Assembly (NCBI GenBank): GCA_001314545.1
Contig: LIHN01000001.1
Coordinates: 526,180-590,179, forward strand
DNA length: 64,000 nucleotides
Origin: Bacteroidetes bacterium HLUCCA01
GTDB taxonomy: Bacteria; Bacteroidota; Rhodothermia; Balneolales; HLUCCA01
Direction: 5' to 3'
Part shown: one piece after another, positions 1 through 7,957 of the stretch
Numbering within the stretch: the first letter of the stretch is position 1
Layout: each line of letters begins with the position of its first letter
Position numbers and translations under genes: made by a program
Notes under the pieces: model-generated
Told to the model about the DNA's origin: nothing
The model's input: the letters and a program-made list of their open reading frames with translations, nothing else
Database searches by the model: none

Positions 1-213
1 CGACTCCGAGGCGATAAGCTCGTTATTCCCGTCGATGTCGCCCCGCACCCGCACCAGCCGGTTGTACAGGTCGACCACTTCCCTGAGGTCACTGTGCTCT
101 TTACTGTATTCGGCAAATTTCTTCTGATTGGCGTATAAATCGGGGTCGCCCAGGGCAACGGTGAGTTCTTCGTAACGGGATTTTAGCTGACGCAGTTTAT
201 GGTCAATATTCAT
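1..213 (-). CDS. prfA: Peptide chain release factor 1, N-terminal part (cut by window edge)
   Basis: The first 71 codons of a release factor that terminates translation at UAA and UAG by entering the ribosomal A site. The visible peptide begins MNIDHKLRQLKSRYEEL and continues with LGDPDLYANQ, KKFAEYSKEH and YNRLVRVRGDI. That is the start of the helical PCRF domain, with the spacing of RF1 rather than RF2. The GGQ and anticodon-like motifs lie beyond the window, so RF1 over RF2 rests on N-terminal resemblance only. The ATG is at 213. The gene is divergent from purK across a 149-bp gap. Confidence 0.8.
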   Translation of the reverse strand, partial: MNIDHKLRQLKSRYEELTVALGDPDLYANQKKFAEYSKEHSDLREVVDLYNRLVRVRGDIDGNNELIASES

Positions 214-362
214 GAAACACGTGTTGATATAGTGAAAACAGCACCCCGCATGCAGGCAAGATAATGGGGCGGATCGCAATGAAAATGCTGAAATCCTCTC
301 AGCTATTCTGTAATTTGCCAAAATAAGAAAATTTAGCTTCACGAATCAGCCCATTCCTTCCC

Positions 363-1523
363 ATGAAACGCTCTCCCCTGCAGGCCGGATTTACCCTCGG
401 ATTCATTGGCGGCGGACAACTGGCACGTATGTCAGCGCTGCAAGCCTTCCGTTTTGGCATGAACATCGCCGTATATGCCACCTCGCACGGTACCGAGCCT
501 GTTGAAATGATGACCCCCCGGGTTTTTCGCGGTGGACTCAACGATGCCAGCCGGCTGCGGGACTTTGCTGCCGCCTGCGATGTGGTCACTCTGGAGAATG
601 AATTTGTGGATTCGGCCGTCCTGCGATCGGTACAGGAGCAAACCGGCACGCCGATTTACCCCTCACCGGAGAGTTTCCGCCTGATTGAAAACAAGCTCAT
701 TGAGAAGCAGACCTTCGAGGCGGCCGGCATTCCGGTTGCTGCGTACCGGCAGATCACAACACCCTCCGATCTGGATGCTTTCGGTTCCGAGCATGGCTGG
801 CCTTATGTGCTGAAATCCGCCAAGGGCGGCTACGATGGGTATGGCAATGCGACGGTCCGGGACAGCGAATCGGCCGTGCAGGCCTGGTCGAAGCTGGGGG
901 GCAGCGATGGTCGGGCGGTGCTGGCCGAAGCTTTCGTGCCTTTTACTATGGAGCTGGCCGTTATGGTGGCGCGGAACGCGACCGGTACGGTGGTGTATCC
1001 CTGCGTTGAATCCATCCAGCAGGGCCATATCTGCAAGGAGATTATTGCCCCGGCCCGGGTGCCGGAGTCGCTTCGGGTGCAGGTTCAGGAACTGGCGGTA
1101 GCCGCTGTGGAGGCCATTGACGGGGTGGGACTGTTTGGTTTTGAGTTTTTCCTCACCCACGACAACCGGATACTGCTGAACGAGTCGGCCCCGCGACCAC
1201 ACAACTCCGGGCATTATACCATCGAAGCCTGTGTGACCAGCCAGTTTGAAAATCACATCCGGGCCGTAACGGGGCTGCCGCTGGGCTCTGCAGCGATGCG
1301 GGTACCTGCTGCGGTGATGGTTAACGTGCTGGGCTCGGTAAACGGACCGGCGCAGGCGGTGGGCGCTGCGGACATTCTGGCAACCCGTGACGCACACCTG
1401 CATATTTACGGCAAATCGGGAAGTCGAACGGGCCGGAAGATGGCCCACCTGACCGTGTTGGGTGCTGATGCCGGGGAAACCCTGGAGCAGGCCCGGAAAC
1501 TTGAACAAACTATCCAAATCTGA
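363..1523 (+). CDS. purK: N5-carboxyaminoimidazole ribonucleotide synthase
   Basis: ATP-grasp enzyme of purine synthesis. It uses ATP and bicarbonate to turn aminoimidazole ribonucleotide into the N5-carboxy form, the substrate of PurE next door. Length is 386 residues, normal for the family. The N-terminal nucleotide-binding fold shows [11 protein letters not shown] (about residues 13-23). The ATP-grasp core spans roughly residues 100-290 and ends in the PurK signature [12 protein letters not shown] (about 271-283), followed by SQFE. The ATG at 363 fits the expected N-terminus; no good Shine-Dalgarno precedes it. purE starts 3 bases after the stop region, so the two genes are one operon. Confidence 0.96.
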   Translation: MKRSPLQAGFTLGFIGGGQLARMSALQAFRFGMNIAVYATSHGTEPVEMMTPRVFRGGLNDASRLRDFAAACDVVTLENEFVDSAVLRSVQEQTGTPIYPSPESFRLIENKLIEKQTFEAAGIPVAAYRQITTPSDLDAFGSEHGWPYVLKSAKGGYDGYGNATVRDSESAVQAWSKLGGSDGRAVLAEAFVPFTMELAVMVARNATGTVVYPCVESIQQGHICKEIIAPARVPESLRVQVQELAVAAVEAIDGVGLFGFEFFLTHDNRILLNESAPRPHNSGHYTIEACVTSQFENHIRAVTGLPLGSAAMRVPAAVMVNVLGSVNGPAQAVGAADILATRDAHLHIYGKSGSRTGRKMAHLTVLGADAGETLEQARKLEQTIQI

Positions 1524-1525
1524 TT

Positions 1526-2017
1526 ATGGCCTCAAACACCCCGAAAATCGGCATCATCATGGGCAGCGACTCCGACTGGCCGGTTATGCAGCGTGCCGCT
1601 GAAATCTGTGACACCTTCGGCGTACCGTATGAAACACGGGTTGTATCGGCCCATCGAACCCCGGACGATATGGCGGAGTACGCCAAGTCTGCCGCTGGTC
1701 GCGGTCTCCGGGTGATCATTGCCGGGGCGGGGGGAGCGGCTCACCTGCCGGGTATGGTAGCCTCGTACACCACCCTGCCGGTAATCGGTGTTCCGGTTGA
1801 GACCCGGCATCTTAAAGGCATGGACAGTCTGCTGTCTATTGTGCAGATGCCCAGGGGGATTCCGGTAGCTACTGTGGCCATCAGCAACGCAACCAATGCC
1901 GGACTGCTGGCCGTGCGCATTTTGGGTGCTTTTGAGCCCTCTCTGCGGGACAAGCTGGCCGGGTACCATCGCGCCATGGCCGAAGAGTCGCGCGAGAAAA
2001 CACAGAATCTGAAGTAA
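1526..2017 (+). CDS. purE: N5-carboxyaminoimidazole ribonucleotide mutase
   Basis: Moves the carboxyl group of PurK's product from N5 to C4, giving CAIR for purine synthesis. The 163 residues cover the whole small PurE fold. Visible motifs are GSDSD (13-17, nucleotide-phosphate binding), SAHRTP (41-46, substrate binding), [11 protein letters not shown], and the [16 protein letters not shown] block that contains the family signature. The presence of purK immediately upstream marks it as the class I (mutase) type rather than the carboxylase type found without PurK. The gene is convergent with dnaJ, with 137 bp between them. Confidence 0.97.
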   Translation: MASNTPKIGIIMGSDSDWPVMQRAAEICDTFGVPYETRVVSAHRTPDDMAEYAKSAAGRGLRVIIAGAGGAAHLPGMVASYTTLPVIGVPVETRHLKGMDSLLSIVQMPRGIPVATVAISNATNAGLLAVRILGAFEPSLRDKLAGYHRAMAEESREKTQNLK

Positions 2018-2093
2018 GGCCCGATCGACCGACCGCGCCGTACATCCCCGGAAAAACCGGACCGCATCTCACCGACCGACCGTAGATCGGCCG

Positions 2094-2149
2094 CAACAGC
2101 CCGGCCCGGTTGCATCACCAACCGAATTCCCGGTCAACAGCCCGGCCCG
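2094..2149. repeat. 15-bp direct repeat between purE and dnaJ
   Basis: The 15-mer CAACAGCCCGGCCCG occurs at 2094-2108 and again at 2135-2149, 41 bp apart start to start, in the purE-dnaJ convergent gap. The same gap contains several GACCGACCG-like runs (about 2025-2085). I see no clear hairpin with a T-run, so a terminator is not supported. Function is unknown. Confidence 0.6.
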
Positions 2150-2154
2150 CTCCC

Positions 2155-3315
2155 CTACGAGAAGGCTTCCTTGATCCGGGTGAAGAACCCTTTATTTTGC
2201 TCATGCTTCTGCGTGGGGTCAAAGTTGCGGGCTGCTTTCAGCTTCTCCAGCAGCTTCTTCTCCTCATCGTTGACCGATTCCGGCATGTACACGTTGACAC
2301 GCACGTACTGGTCGCCGAAACGCTGATTATTCAGGCCCTTGATGCCCTTCTCCCGCATACGCAGCAATTTACCCGGCTGGGTTCCGGCATCCACCCGCAA
2401 TTTGGCCTTGCCTTTGAGCGTAGGCACTTCAATTTCAGTACCCAGAATGGCCTCCGGAACGGAGATATTGGTGTCGTAGTAAATATCATCGCCCTTCCGC
2501 TCGAAAAACTCGTGCTCGGTTTCATCGATGATGACGATGAGATCGCCGGCTTCACCGCCCCGGATCCCTGCATTACCCTGTCCGCGCAGGGTCAGGTAAT
2601 TACCGCGCGCTACGCCGGAGGGGATTTTCACTTTCACGGTTTCCTCGCCTTTCACACGACCTTCACCGCCGCATTTCTTGCATTTGTTCTTGATGGTACG
2701 GCCTTCTCCCCCGCAGGTAGGGCACGGCTGTACATTCACGAATTGCCCGAACATGGTTCGGCTGACCTGCCGCACTTCACCCATGCCGTTACACGTTCCG
2801 CAGGTCATGAAATCAGAGGTCGACTCCGCTCCGGTGCCTTTACAGCTGTCGCATTTCAGGTATTTTTTCACCTTCAGTTTCTTTTCAACACCAAAGGCGA
2901 TGTCTTCCAGGGTGAGCTTGAGGTTGATTTTCATATCGTCTCCGGGCCGGCCGGCGCTGCGCTGGGCGCGCGACTGTCCCCCGCGGCGACCGCCGCCGCC
3001 GAACATATCCTGACCGAAAATATCCCCGAATTGCGAGAAAATGTCTTCCATGGAGAAGCCCTGGAAGTCCGGCTCACGGAATCCGCCGGAGTGCATACCC
3101 TGATGGCCGAACTGATCGTATCGGGCTTTTTTATTCGGGTCCTTGAGTACATCGAAGGCTTCAGCGGCTTCTTTGAAGAGGCGTTCCGCATCCGGATTGT
3201 CTTTGTTTCGGTCCGGATGGTATTCCATGGCCTTTTTGCGGTAGGCCTTTTTGATTTCTTCGGGCGAGGCCGTCTTGGACACGCCAAGTACCTCGTAATA
3301 ATCGCGTTTACTCAT
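2155..3315 (-). CDS. dnaJ: Chaperone protein DnaJ (Hsp40)
   Basis: Co-chaperone that delivers unfolded proteins to DnaK and stimulates its ATPase. It is a full type I DnaJ of 386 residues. The J domain comes first with HPD at 33-35, then a Gly/Phe-rich linker (about 75-120, including GGFREPDFQGF and DMFGGGGRRGG). A zinc region (about 154-225) has four CxxCxGxG repeats: CDSCKGTG, CGTCNGMG, CPTCGGEG and CKKCGGEG. Two substrate-binding C-terminal domains follow. The ATG at 3315 lies 2 bases from the grpE stop, so the gene is translated from the hrcA-grpE-dnaJ transcript. dnaK is not in the window. Confidence 0.98.
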   Translation of the reverse strand: MSKRDYYEVLGVSKTASPEEIKKAYRKKAMEYHPDRNKDNPDAERLFKEAAEAFDVLKDPNKKARYDQFGHQGMHSGGFREPDFQGFSMEDIFSQFGDIFGQDMFGGGGRRGGQSRAQRSAGRPGDDMKINLKLTLEDIAFGVEKKLKVKKYLKCDSCKGTGAESTSDFMTCGTCNGMGEVRQVSRTMFGQFVNVQPCPTCGGEGRTIKNKCKKCGGEGRVKGEETVKVKIPSGVARGNYLTLRGQGNAGIRGGEAGDLIVIIDETEHEFFERKGDDIYYDTNISVPEAILGTEIEVPTLKGKAKLRVDAGTQPGKLLRMREKGIKGLNNQRFGDQYVRVNVYMPESVNDEEKKLLEKLKAARNFDPTQKHEQNKGFFTRIKEAFS

Positions 3316-3317
3316 GA

Positions 3318-3944
3318 TTATTCGCTAACTATGACTTTGGCGTGACGGATTACCTTGTCACCGGCTTTGTAACCCGGTTCAAGAATTTGCAGCACGGTAT
3401 CGGAGGGGGTACCCGCGTCCGGGGCCGACTGACGCATCAGCGCGTCGTGAATGTTCACATCGAAGGGAACTCCGGTTTCCAGAATCGGAACCACCCCGGC
3501 CTCCGCGAGAATACCGCTGAATTTATCGGCTACCATGGAAACCCCCTCCAGAAACGAAGCAGGGATGTCCTGGTCCGCAGCGGCCTGCAGGGTACGCTGG
3601 AGGTCGTCATTGACGGGCAGGAACTTGCGGAGGGCTTCTACTTTGGCTCCTTCCAGAAGCTCCATGCGCTCACGAAGCATGCGCTTTTTGATGTTCTCGA
3701 ACTCGGCTGTTTTCCGCAGCAGGGTGTCTTTGAGGTGGTCAACTTCCTGCTGGAGTACGGCCAGCGGGTCGGCCGGTTCAGCCGGCGGATTCTGCTCGTG
3801 CAAGCCGGCCGCATCCTGCGGGTCTTCCTCACCCGGCACCGGTGTCTGCTGCACCGGATCAGCGGAGACCTCCTCCGGATTCAGGGTGTCTGCCGTGGTA
3901 TCACGGTGCTGTTCTTCGTTTGGGATCGATTCGTTTTTGTTCAT
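3318..3944 (-). CDS. grpE: Nucleotide exchange factor GrpE
   Basis: Releases ADP from DnaK during the chaperone cycle. The 208-residue protein has an acidic, disordered-looking first 60 residues (rich in E, P and D). Then comes a long coiled-coil helix (about 60-110, with EVDHLKDTLLRKTAEFENIKK-type heptads) and the C-terminal beta domain with the motif HDALMRQSAPD and the ending GYKAGDKVIRHAKVIVSE. It sits between hrcA (6-bp gap) and dnaJ (2-bp gap) in a standard heat-shock operon. Confidence 0.96.
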   Translation of the reverse strand: MNKNESIPNEEQHRDTTADTLNPEEVSADPVQQTPVPGEEDPQDAAGLHEQNPPAEPADPLAVLQQEVDHLKDTLLRKTAEFENIKKRMLRERMELLEGAKVEALRKFLPVNDDLQRTLQAAADQDIPASFLEGVSMVADKFSGILAEAGVVPILETGVPFDVNIHDALMRQSAPDAGTPSDTVLQILEPGYKAGDKVIRHAKVIVSE

Positions 3945-3950
3945 AATAGT

Positions 3951-5006
3951 TTAGTAATCGAATTTTGCTTTGTTAAATCGGTTGGCCAGCTGTTCAACGA
4001 GTGCAATCATACGCGGATAATTCATCCGTTTGGGTCCTACCAGTCCGATGGTTCCGGTAACGGAGCCCAGGGTATAGCTGGCAGATACCACACTGCACTG
4101 TTCAATCTGCTGGATATTATGCTCTGAACCGATACGCACGCGTACCTCCGAATCGGATACGCCGCGTTCCTGGTTTTCGAGCAGGTGAATAATCATGTCT
4201 TCATCCTCAATCAGCTCTACGATACTGCGGTACTGACTCAGGTCGCTGAATTCGGGCTGCATGGCGATGTACTCGGCGCCGCCGAAGTGAAACTTGCGTA
4301 CATGCTGGTCTTCAAAGATGGTGTCGGCACTGTCGATGAAAACCCGGACCAGTCCGCTGCGGTCTTCATATTCGTAATCCCGGAGCATGTCTGCGATGTG
4401 GCGGGCGATATCCGAGAGCTTCTGCCCCTGCAGGCGGTCGTTCAGGAAGGCCGAAGCCCGGTCCAGATCGCCCCGGCTGATCTCCGATTCCACTTCAATG
4501 TTCACGGTTTTGGCCAGGCCGCTCTGAATGGTCAGCACGATGAGCAGCCGGGTTGAACTCAGGGAGATAATCTCCAGCTTGTTAAAAATTCCGTTGGCCA
4601 GTTTGGGGGCAACTACAACGGCCAGCAGATTCGACAGGCGGGCCAGCAGGCGGGCTGCGGTAATGACACCATCGTCAATATCGTTGCTGAAACGCGCGGT
4701 AATACGGTCGAGCTGCTGCTGCTCCTGGCGGGTCAGCCGGTCGTAGTGCATCAGGGAGTGCACGTAGAAGCGGTATCCCATATCGGTGGGCACACGACCT
4801 GCCGAGGTGTGCGGGTGGTCCAGGAAGCCTTTGGTTTCCAGGCTGTTCATGGCGTTGCGTACCGTAGCCGAGCTCACATTGAGCTGGTGGTGCGAGACCA
4901 GGGAGCGGGACGCTACCGGACTGGCGGTTTTGATAAAATCCTGAATGATGAACTGCAGCACTTCCTTCTCTCGCTGCGACAGTTCCGGGTATTCCATAAA
5001 ACTCAT
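3951..5006 (-). CDS. hrcA: Heat-inducible transcription repressor HrcA
   Basis: Repressor of class I heat-shock genes in many bacteria; the family binds the CIRCE element with help from GroEL. The length of 351 residues is normal. The N-terminal winged helix (about 1-80) includes LSQREKEVLQFIIQDFI and VSSATVRNAMNSLETKGFLDHPHTSAGRVPTD, which is diagnostic (quoted here in parts). The GAF-like dimer domain ends in GSVTGTIGLVGPKRMNYPRMIALV. The ATG at 5006 fits the N-terminus. The gene leads hrcA-grpE-dnaJ. I could not find a TTAGCACTC-type CIRCE sequence upstream; instead a perfect 15-bp palindrome lies 13 bp before the start codon. Confidence 0.95.
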   Translation of the reverse strand: MSFMEYPELSQREKEVLQFIIQDFIKTASPVASRSLVSHHQLNVSSATVRNAMNSLETKGFLDHPHTSAGRVPTDMGYRFYVHSLMHYDRLTRQEQQQLDRITARFSNDIDDGVITAARLLARLSNLLAVVVAPKLANGIFNKLEIISLSSTRLLIVLTIQSGLAKTVNIEVESEISRGDLDRASAFLNDRLQGQKLSDIARHIADMLRDYEYEDRSGLVRVFIDSADTIFEDQHVRKFHFGGAEYIAMQPEFSDLSQYRSIVELIEDEDMIIHLLENQERGVSDSEVRVRIGSEHNIQQIEQCSVVSASYTLGSVTGTIGLVGPKRMNYPRMIALVEQLANRFNKAKFDY

Positions 5007-5019
5007 GAACGTATCCTGA

Positions 5020-5034
5020 TTACAAGCCTTGTAA
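5020..5034. promoter_or_regulatory. Perfect 7-1-7 palindrome upstream of hrcA (candidate operator)
   Basis: TTACAAG-C-CTTGTAA is a perfect inverted repeat with a 1-base centre, 13 bp before the hrcA ATG and within the 75-bp gap to the upstream glyoxalase-fold gene. The 1-nt spacer and lack of a T-run argue against an RNA terminator, so a dimeric protein-binding site is more likely. Which protein binds is not known from sequence. Confidence 0.45.
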
Positions 5035-5081
5035 AATAACGAATAAATGCGTGAGTTTCATGTGTGCAGGTCAAAGCACCA

Positions 5082-5465
5082 CTACAGCTTTTCGTGGAAT
5101 ATTTCGATGAGGTTGCCGTCCGGATCGGTGATGAACAGAAACCGGCCATTTTTGCGGTTGGCCGGACCTGTTACAATGGAAACATCATTTTCGCGCATGT
5201 AGGCGGCAATTTCGTCGATTTGCTCGGGTTTGGACACCGTAAAACCGAAGTGATCTACCCGATAGTCTTTGGAGGTGTTGTCATAGGCTGTTTCGGCCTC
5301 CACAATTACCAGGGAGTCGGTTCCGATTCGGTATACTGCCATGCTCTGCCCCATCTTTTTTTCCAGGGTAAAACCCAGAATATCAGAGTAAAAGGCCTCA
5401 GCGCGCCTGATATCATTGACGCGGAGGGTGATGTGATTGAGCCCGGTGGCAATAAATGGTTTCAT
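5082..5465 (-). CDS. VOC (glyoxalase/bleomycin-resistance fold) family protein
   Basis: A single-unit vicinal oxygen chelate protein of 127 residues with two beta-alpha-beta-beta-beta modules. Likely metal ligands are H11 (GLNHITLRV), E56 (SLVIVEAE), H72 (VDHFGF) and E121 (DPDGNLIEI), the spacing seen in glyoxalase I-like and dioxygenase members. The motif FITDPDGNLIEIFHE is typical. The exact substrate cannot be told; these proteins include glyoxalases, fosfomycin-resistance enzymes and dioxygenases, and the short length favours a dimeric detoxification-type enzyme. It is on the same strand and 75 bp upstream of hrcA, and divergent from rsmI. Confidence 0.85.
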   Translation of the reverse strand: MKPFIATGLNHITLRVNDIRRAEAFYSDILGFTLEKKMGQSMAVYRIGTDSLVIVEAETAYDNTSKDYRVDHFGFTVSKPEQIDEIAAYMRENDVSIVTGPANRKNGRFLFITDPDGNLIEIFHEKL

Positions 5466-5585
5466 AAATGGGTTTACCCTTAGTTGATAAGCACAACGGT
5501 GCTTAAATTGCTATTTTGATGCGCAGCAGCCTCCGGCCGGTACCCCGTCAGGTTGCAGCGCAAAATCCCTTAAAAATACTACATT

Positions 5586-6269
5586 TTGGCAACTCTGTAC
5601 ATTATTGCTACACCCATCGGAAATCTGGGTGACCTGAGTCCCCGGGCACAGGACGTGCTCCGGCAGGTTGACACGATTGCCTGCGAGGATACCCGGACGT
5701 CCGGCTTCCTGCTCCATCACTTTGAAATCAAAAAACCGCTGCTCTCGTTCCATGCCCATAACGAGCACAAACGCCTGCAGGCCCTCACCGATCTGCTGGA
5801 GAATCAGCAGGATGTGGCCCTGATTTCCGATGCCGGCATGCCGGCCATTTCCGATCCGGGCTTTCTGGCTGTACGACAGGCGCACCGTCTGGGGCACACG
5901 GTAACCGTTGTTCCGGGTCCCAGTGCCGCTATAAGTGCACTGGCCGCCAGCGGCCTGCCCTCCGACCGCTTCTGTTTTGAGGGATTTCTGCCGCAGAAGA
6001 AAGGTCGGCAGACACGCTTGATTCAGCTTCAGGAAGAGAGCCGGACGATGATTTTTTTCGAGAGCCCGTTTCGCATTGTCCGTCTGCTGGATGAACTCAT
6101 CCGGGTAATGGGCACCGACCGGATGGCCTGCTTCGGCCGGGAGCTGACTAAAAAATTCGAGGAAAATCGGCGCGGAACGCTGCAGGAGCTGAAAACCGCA
6201 CTGGAAACCCGTTCCTCGGTGAAGGGCGAGTTCGTGCTCATTGTTGCCGGAAAGGATTATACCGAATGA
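5586..6269 (+). CDS. rsmI: 16S rRNA (cytidine-1402-2'-O)-methyltransferase
   Basis: SAM-dependent methyltransferase that 2'-O-methylates C1402 in the ribosomal decoding centre. The tetrapyrrole-methylase-type fold shows LYIIATPIGNLGD at the N-terminus, CEDTRTSGFLLHHF, LISDAGMPAISDPG, VPGPSAAISALAASGLP and the GEFVLIVAG ending. At 227 residues it lacks the extra C-terminal module of the roughly 286-residue E. coli protein, which is usual in this part of the tree. The start codon is TTG at 5586: an in-frame stop lies at 5571 and there is no ATG or GTG between. Its end overlaps lnt by 4 bases (ATGA). Confidence 0.95.
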   Translation: MATLYIIATPIGNLGDLSPRAQDVLRQVDTIACEDTRTSGFLLHHFEIKKPLLSFHAHNEHKRLQALTDLLENQQDVALISDAGMPAISDPGFLAVRQAHRLGHTVTVVPGPSAAISALAASGLPSDRFCFEGFLPQKKGRQTRLIQLQEESRTMIFFESPFRIVRLLDELIRVMGTDRMACFGRELTKKFEENRRGTLQELKTALETRSSVKGEFVLIVAGKDYTE

Positions 6270-7945
6270 AAGCAGAAACCCAGGCATTCGTTAACCGCGT
6301 GTACGCCTCCAGCTGGTCGTCCGGCATCATGGGCGGACTGCTGATGGCATTGAGTTTCTCCCCTACCGACCTGGCCGTGCTGACCATTCCCGGTTTTATG
6401 CTGTTTATGCGGGCTGCAGACCGCTGCATGACCATGCCTCAGGTCATGTACCTGACCTTCCCCGGATTTTTAATCTGGAATGCCATTACAACCTACTGGC
6501 TGGTTTTCGCCACGGTGCCCGGGGGCATTGCGGCCATTACGGCCAATGCGATTCTCATGACCATTCCCATGGCGTTCATCCACAAGGTCAGGCGGGCCGG
6601 ATTCACTCCGGTGAGTATGGCCCTGATTGTTGCCTCGGTGTGGGTTACCTATGAATTTGCCCACCTGCAGTGGGACCTGGCGTGGCCCTGGCTCGTAGTG
6701 GGCAATGCCTATGCCAACTGGCCGCTGGTCATACAGTATGCCGAAGTAACCGGTTCGCTGGGAATCAGTTTCTGGGTTGTTTTTTCCGCGGCCTTGCTGC
6801 TGCATCCGCGCTACCTTACCACCGAACCCACCCCCGAACAGCTGGTGGCGCGTGCTTTGGGCAAGATTCAGTTCAAAGACAGTGAATTTGTAACCCTTTC
6901 CCGGCATATTCCTTTTTTTCAGCGGTTCAAATGGTCGCACATGCTGGTGATCCTTGCATTGCCTGCCGGATCGCTGGTGTTTTACCTGGCTTACAATCCC
7001 GAACCGGTTTCCACCACGGAGATTGTGGTGGTGCAGCCCAATTATAACAGCTATCTGGATGCCGGCGGCTACCCGGATGCGACCATGGCACTGGAATCAA
7101 TCATCGCGCTTACCGACCAGACCATAACCGACCAGACGGAGGCCGTTTACTGGCCCGAAAATGCCTTGCGGTCGCCGGTTTTCGGCACCCGTGTGCAGTT
7201 CCCGGCCAACCGGCTGCTGCAGCAGACCCGTCAGTGGAATGTACCGGTGATCACCGGCACGAGCTGGTACCACTACTACGAGGATGAAACGTTGCCCCGG
7301 GTATATCGCACCAGCGCCGACGGACGGCATTTCAATGTGTATAACGCCGCCATCGGTTTTTATCCGGACGGCAGGATGTACCAGTACCGCAAAGCCAAGC
7401 TGGTTCCCATCGTAGAGCGCTTCCCGTTTATCAACACCCTGTCTTACTGGAAAAACCCCTGGTTCGACTGGCCGAATTTGTCTGGTTACGGCAGGGGCTA
7501 TGAAACCGTGAACTTCCTGGCCGGCTCACAGACCAGCCCGGCCCTGGTCTGTTACGATTCCGTGTTCCCCGACTGGGTACGCCGGCATGTGCAGGAAGGT
7601 GCCGGGTATGTAACCATCATCACCAACGATGGCTGGTGGGGCGATACCAGCGGTCATGTGCAGCATTTCGATTTTGCCCGCATTCGTGCCATAGAAACCC
7701 GCCGTGCCGTGGTGCGAAGCGCCAACAACGGAATCAGCGGCATGATTGGCCCCAAAGGTGAGGTGCTGGCCCGAACCGATTACTGGGTACGCACGGCCCT
7801 GGTACTGGATGTGCCGGTCTACGAGCGGGAAACCATGTATACCCGGTATGGCGACTGGATCGGGTGGTTTTCCCTTGGGTTGTGTGTGCTGGGCATCATA
7901 TGGATGCCCGTTTACCGGAAGTCATCCAATTTCATTGTGGATTAG
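6266..7945 (+). CDS. lnt: Apolipoprotein N-acyltransferase
   Basis: Inner-membrane enzyme that adds the third acyl chain to the N-terminal cysteine of lipoproteins. The 559 residues comprise several N-terminal membrane segments (within about 20-195), another near 230-250, a periplasmic nitrilase-like domain (about 260-520) and a last membrane segment (about 530-550). The nitrilase-type triad is visible: E298 in YWPENAL, K376 in YRKAKLVP and C429 in ALVCYDS. ITNDGWWGDT and the RAIETRRAVVRSANNGISG block are also family hallmarks. The ATG overlaps the rsmI stop. The gene is convergent with sprA, with only 12 bp between stops. Confidence 0.95.
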   Translation: MKAETQAFVNRVYASSWSSGIMGGLLMALSFSPTDLAVLTIPGFMLFMRAADRCMTMPQVMYLTFPGFLIWNAITTYWLVFATVPGGIAAITANAILMTIPMAFIHKVRRAGFTPVSMALIVASVWVTYEFAHLQWDLAWPWLVVGNAYANWPLVIQYAEVTGSLGISFWVVFSAALLLHPRYLTTEPTPEQLVARALGKIQFKDSEFVTLSRHIPFFQRFKWSHMLVILALPAGSLVFYLAYNPEPVSTTEIVVVQPNYNSYLDAGGYPDATMALESIIALTDQTITDQTEAVYWPENALRSPVFGTRVQFPANRLLQQTRQWNVPVITGTSWYHYYEDETLPRVYRTSADGRHFNVYNAAIGFYPDGRMYQYRKAKLVPIVERFPFINTLSYWKNPWFDWPNLSGYGRGYETVNFLAGSQTSPALVCYDSVFPDWVRRHVQEGAGYVTIITNDGWWGDTSGHVQHFDFARIRAIETRRAVVRSANNGISGMIGPKGEVLARTDYWVRTALVLDVPVYERETMYTRYGDWIGWFSLGLCVLGIIWMPVYRKSSNFIVD

Positions 7946-7957
7946 TACCCGCCGGCG

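Noticed and set aside
663-1517. 284-residue minus-strand open frame
   Set aside because: Antisense of purK, which has clear ATP-grasp motifs. The shadow protein has no domain-like pattern.
2110-3345. 411-residue plus-strand open frame
   Set aside because: It is the antisense of dnaJ, whose J domain and four zinc repeats prove the minus strand is coding.
5007-5081. CIRCE heat-shock operator before hrcA
   Set aside because: I looked for TTAGCACTC and its complement and found neither; only the TTACAAG palindrome is present.
5511-6287. 258-residue minus-strand open frame
   Set aside because: Antisense of rsmI; the plus-strand methyltransferase motifs are unambiguous.
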